From contig NZ_LDPO01000003.1 of assembly GCF_001021505.1 (NCBI RefSeq), positions 124,001 through 188,000 on the forward strand: a DNA stretch of 64,000 nucleotides. Reading direction: 5' to 3'. The position numbers and the translations under genes were made by a program. The notes under the pieces are model-generated. The model made no database searches, was not told the origin of the DNA, and saw nothing but the letters and a program-made list of their open reading frames with translations. Positions 61,838 through 64,000 of this stretch are shown here, piece after piece. Every line of letters begins with the position of its first letter. Position 1 is the first letter of the stretch. The DNA is from Mycolicibacter heraklionensis (lineage in GTDB: Bacteria; Actinomycetota; Actinomycetes; Mycobacteriales; Mycobacteriaceae).

Positions 61838-62529
61838 GCGCGCCGGCTTCGGCGACAGACTTCGCCGCGCTCGACGATCATGAGACGCAATCGCGTGCCG
61901 CCCAGCGCCGAGCCGACCGCTGGATGATCGCCGGCGCAGCGTTGATGGGAATGTGGGTGCCGGGCATCATCGGCTTGCCGATCTTCCTGCGCGGCGCTTG
62001 GCTGCAGCGGCAATCACTGCACGCCGGCTTGGCCGTACGGCCGATGATCGTCACCCTGATCGGATACCTGGTGCTGATCGACGGCATGCTCAACAGCCTG
62101 GGTTGGTCGCTGGACCTGGTCGCCAACCACACCCTGATCAACCGGGTCCTGATGGTCGGCTGGGGCGGCATGTTCGATGCCGGCTATTTCTGGCACTACA
62201 ACGAACTCTGGATCGGCGGCTCAGCCGGACCCGGCGAGAAATCCATGGTCTTCGGCATGATCCTCACGGTCTTTGCGATGCGCTGTGCCGCCGCGATCGG
62301 GTTCCTGCAGATGAAGCGCTGGGGCCACCAATGGATGATCGTCACCTGCTGGATGGGCGTACTCATCTGGATTCTCTACGTGTTCAACATGACCATGTAT
62401 GCCGATGTGCGCTACGCCGGTGTGGTGTTCCCGGTGATCGGCTGGTGGCTCTACGACATCTTCTACATCACACCGTTTTTGGCGATCCCCTACCTGCACA
62501 CCGTCAACCGGGAAATCTTCTCCGACTGA
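61834..62529 (+). CDS. Polytopic membrane protein, copy 2 of a paralogous pair
   Basis: A 231-residue protein, the same length as copy 1 and clearly related over its whole length. The same H-T-L, F-W-H-Y-N-E-L-W, W-G-H-Q-W and L-H-T-V-N residues are kept. The N-terminal half differs between copies while the C-terminal end is identical, so the ends share an essential or converted segment. The ATG at 61834 overlaps the small protein gene. It may form a heterodimer with copy 1. Confidence 0.8.
   Translation: MSAPASATDFAALDDHETQSRAAQRRADRWMIAGAALMGMWVPGIIGLPIFLRGAWLQRQSLHAGLAVRPMIVTLIGYLVLIDGMLNSLGWSLDLVANHTLINRVLMVGWGGMFDAGYFWHYNELWIGGSAGPGEKSMVFGMILTVFAMRCAAAIGFLQMKRWGHQWMIVTCWMGVLIWILYVFNMTMYADVRYAGVVFPVIGWWLYDIFYITPFLAIPYLHTVNREIFSD
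62377..62489 (+). repeat. 113 bp direct repeat, copy 2
   Basis: Identical in DNA to 59081-59193. Confidence 0.9.
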
Positions 62530-62544
62530 TCAAGGAGCCCCACG

Positions 62545-62928
62545 ATGGAAACACCTTCCGCCGACGCACTGCCGCCGGGCACCACCCCGTACTACGCACG
62601 GATGCACAAGTGGATCAAGCGCGCCACCTTGGTCTGCCTGGTGGCGCTCGTCATCGAGGGCGCCTTCACCCTGCCGTTCATGGCGGTGTACTACGGCTAC
62701 CCGACGCTGAGCCTCACCCAGATCTGCAGTGAACTGCTCAAGACCCGGTTCTCCGACGACACCCTGGAGTGCAAGCACCCCTACCCGCCGCTCGGGCCAC
62801 CAGAGGGTGCCGCAGGCAAGGCCAGTGCCCAAGACGAGTGGGGTATCCAGCCCGTTCCCCACTACCACCGGCTGCGTTTCCGGGAACTGGTGCGCATTCA
62901 CAACGAGCGGATTGCGCAGCAGGACTAG
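62545..62928 (+). CDS. Single-pass membrane protein of the MoxR/VWA cluster
   Basis: A 127-residue protein with a short cytoplasmic start, one membrane helix (about residues 28-50, [20 protein letters not shown]) and a C-terminal extracytoplasmic tail with two cysteines ([15 protein letters not shown]) and His/Tyr/Arg-rich end. AAGGAG precedes the ATG. It is 15 bp behind membrane copy 2 and closes the cluster. No family recognised; it could be an accessory or electron-transfer subunit. Confidence 0.72.
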   Translation: METPSADALPPGTTPYYARMHKWIKRATLVCLVALVIEGAFTLPFMAVYYGYPTLSLTQICSELLKTRFSDDTLECKHPYPPLGPPEGAAGKASAQDEWGIQPVPHYHRLRFRELVRIHNERIAQQD

Positions 62929-63248
62929 CGCCGCCCGGGTCCGACCGGGCCGGGGCCGACGGGGCCCGGTCCGGCCGGGCCTACGCCGGCGGGGCCAACA
63001 ACGCCACCAGGTCCCGCGGGGCCGCCAACACCGACGCCGAACGGTCCGACGGGTCCGACGATCGGATGCGGGTCTACGCCCCCGGGCTCGCACTGATTTG
63101 TGTCTGTGTTGAAGTACATGCCGTAGCCGCAGCCATCTAGCGGGTCGGCCTGGCTGACGGCAGGCGAAGCGAGGCCGATCAGGGCCGCTGATGTCACAGC
63201 GAGGGCAAATGCCGGCATCGTGGCGCAATGCCGCAGCGGTGAACTCAT
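62925..63248 (-). CDS. Secreted Gly/Pro-rich protein
   Basis: A 107-residue exported protein. A signal peptide (about residues 1-35, ending SQADP) is followed by a Cys-containing segment ([20 protein letters not shown]) and a tail of about 45 residues made of collagen-like G-P-x repeats (GPAGPG, GPVGPG). AGGAGGAGG precedes the ATG at 63248. Similar small secreted proteins with a cysteine pair and repetitive tail are common in mycobacteria; function unknown. It is convergent with the membrane gene and overlaps its end by 4 bp. Confidence 0.75.
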   Translation of the reverse strand: MSSPLRHCATMPAFALAVTSAALIGLASPAVSQADPLDGCGYGMYFNTDTNQCEPGGVDPHPIVGPVGPFGVGVGGPAGPGGVVGPAGVGPAGPGPVGPGPVGPGRR

Positions 63249-63397
63249 TGCCGTCCTCCTCCTGTTGTCAGCGGGACGCTGCTAACGGTGTCAGCCGGTC
63301 ACCATAGTCGTGCGTAATCGGATCTAGGGGTGGATCAGTGGAATACGGTCCGCCCGACCTTGACGACGACAGTTCCCGTGACGAACAGGCACCCCGT

Positions 63398-64000
63398 TCA
63401 GTACTGGGTGCAGCCCTGATCCACCGGAATCGCGGCGGCGGTGACAAGGTGCGAGTCGGCGCTGGCCAGCCAGCACACCGTGCCGGCGATGTCCTCCGGT
63501 TCGGCCACCCACGTGGGCAGGAAAGGCGTGAGCATCTGAGACAACTGCGGGTTGGTCTCCATGGCCTGGTTCAGCGCACTCATCATGTCGCCGGTGCCCA
63601 TGTCGGTGTTGACCGGACCGGGGTGCACGCTGTTGACCCGAATTGCGTGCTTGCCCAACTCGGCGGCGAACGCGCGGGCCATTCCGGTGACGGCGTGCTT
63701 GCTGGCCGTGTAGTGGACCATGAACGGCTGCATCTTGATGCCGGCGGCCGAACTGATCAAGATGATCGAGCCGCCGCGCTGCCCGGCGATGATGTGCGGT
63801 GCGCCGGCCATCACAGTGTTCCAGGTGCCAGTCACATTGATGTCCATGACATCGCGAAAGTTCTCCGGCGAGATGGCATCCCAGGCTTGGGGGGCAGCAA
63901 CACCGGCGTTGGCGACGATGATGTCCAGCCTCCCCAGTGTGCTCACGCCGTCGGTGACTGCCTCACACAAGCCGTCGTAGTCGCGGGTGTCGACGATCGA
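63398..64000 (-). CDS. Mycofactocin-coupled-type SDR (partial, cut by window edge)
   Basis: About 201 C-terminal residues are present; the NAD-binding start lies outside the window. NAGVAAPQ, the catalytic ISSAAG and Y-T-A-S-K and the insertion HPGPVNTDMGTGDMMSALNQ are visible, ending AAIPVDQGCTQY. The inserted segment before the C-terminus resembles the proteins at 4454 and 48367. Probably an alcohol dehydrogenase. Confidence 0.85.
   Translation of the reverse strand, partial: SIVDTRDYDGLCEAVTDGVSTLGRLDIIVANAGVAAPQAWDAISPENFRDVMDINVTGTWNTVMAGAPHIIAGQRGGSIILISSAAGIKMQPFMVHYTASKHAVTGMARAFAAELGKHAIRVNSVHPGPVNTDMGTGDMMSALNQAMETNPQLSQMLTPFLPTWVAEPEDIAGTVCWLASADSHLVTAAAIPVDQGCTQY

Noticed and set aside
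1..64000. tRNA, rRNA, CRISPR arrays, phage genes and replication origins.
   Set aside because: Looked for and not seen: no regular repeat-spacer pattern, no tRNA-like cloverleaf noticed by eye and no phage structural genes.

Overview
The window looks like chromosomal DNA of a non-tuberculous, environmental-type mycobacterium (Mycolicibacterium/Mycobacterium). The supporting features are high GC, many GTG/TTG starts, four-base stop/start overlaps, an mceA-F operon with Mce-associated membrane proteins, mycofactocin-type SDRs, a 13E12-type HNH endonuclease, an IS110-type element and many P450, acyl-CoA and flavin-dependent catabolic enzymes. Gene density is very high and almost everything points to catabolism of bulky cyclic or lipid-like substrates and their uptake. 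The substrate itself cannot be read from the sequence.

Layout. 1-9000: a divergent amidohydrolase and heteromeric-type acyl-CoA dehydrogenase pair, then P450, ferredoxin and two SDRs, then aldehyde dehydrogenase and CoA-transferase. 9206-20175: an mceA-F operon that lacks adjacent yrbE permease genes, three tandem secreted proteins, two Mce-associated membrane proteins and a secreted MmpS-like protein. 20288-32744: a KstD-like flavoprotein and IclR regulator, divergent from a ~10 kb operon (C-C hydrolase, MhpA-type hydroxylase, MhpB-type extradiol dioxygenase, second KstD-like flavoprotein, LLM enzyme, SDR, cyclase-family hydrolase, two alpha/beta hydrolases). 32746-33996: an HNH endonuclease separating the two catabolic blocks. 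34040-44461: an NTF2-like protein divergent from SDR, TetR, ferredoxin, P450, amidohydrolase, two degenerate M24 proteins, a crotonase and a fused double CoA-transferase. 44471-46653: LLM, SRPBCC and TetR. 46833-48345: IS110/IS1111-type element. 48367-51776: mycofactocin-type SDR and two P450s divergent from a TetR. 52567-57832: enoyl-CoA hydratase divergent from acyl-CoA synthetase, amidohydrolase, second acyl-CoA synthetase and Bfd-like ferredoxin. 57872-62928: a TetR gene followed by an unusual membrane cluster with a MoxR-type AAA ATPase and a VWA protein between two paralogous polytopic proteins. 62925-64000: a Gly/Pro-rich secreted protein and a partial SDR.

Regulation can partly be read from the DNA. 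A palindrome of the form YGAGAAT-N3-ATTCTCR recurs in front of many catabolic genes from one end of the window to the other and implies a shared regulator. At least four other inverted repeats sit beside the local TetR/IclR genes.

The most promising undescribed systems are the MoxR-VWA membrane cluster at 58538-62928 and the GAGAAT regulon. Also notable are the tandem M24 proteins that have lost metal ligands, the mce operon without permease genes, and the structured non-coding ends of the IS element.
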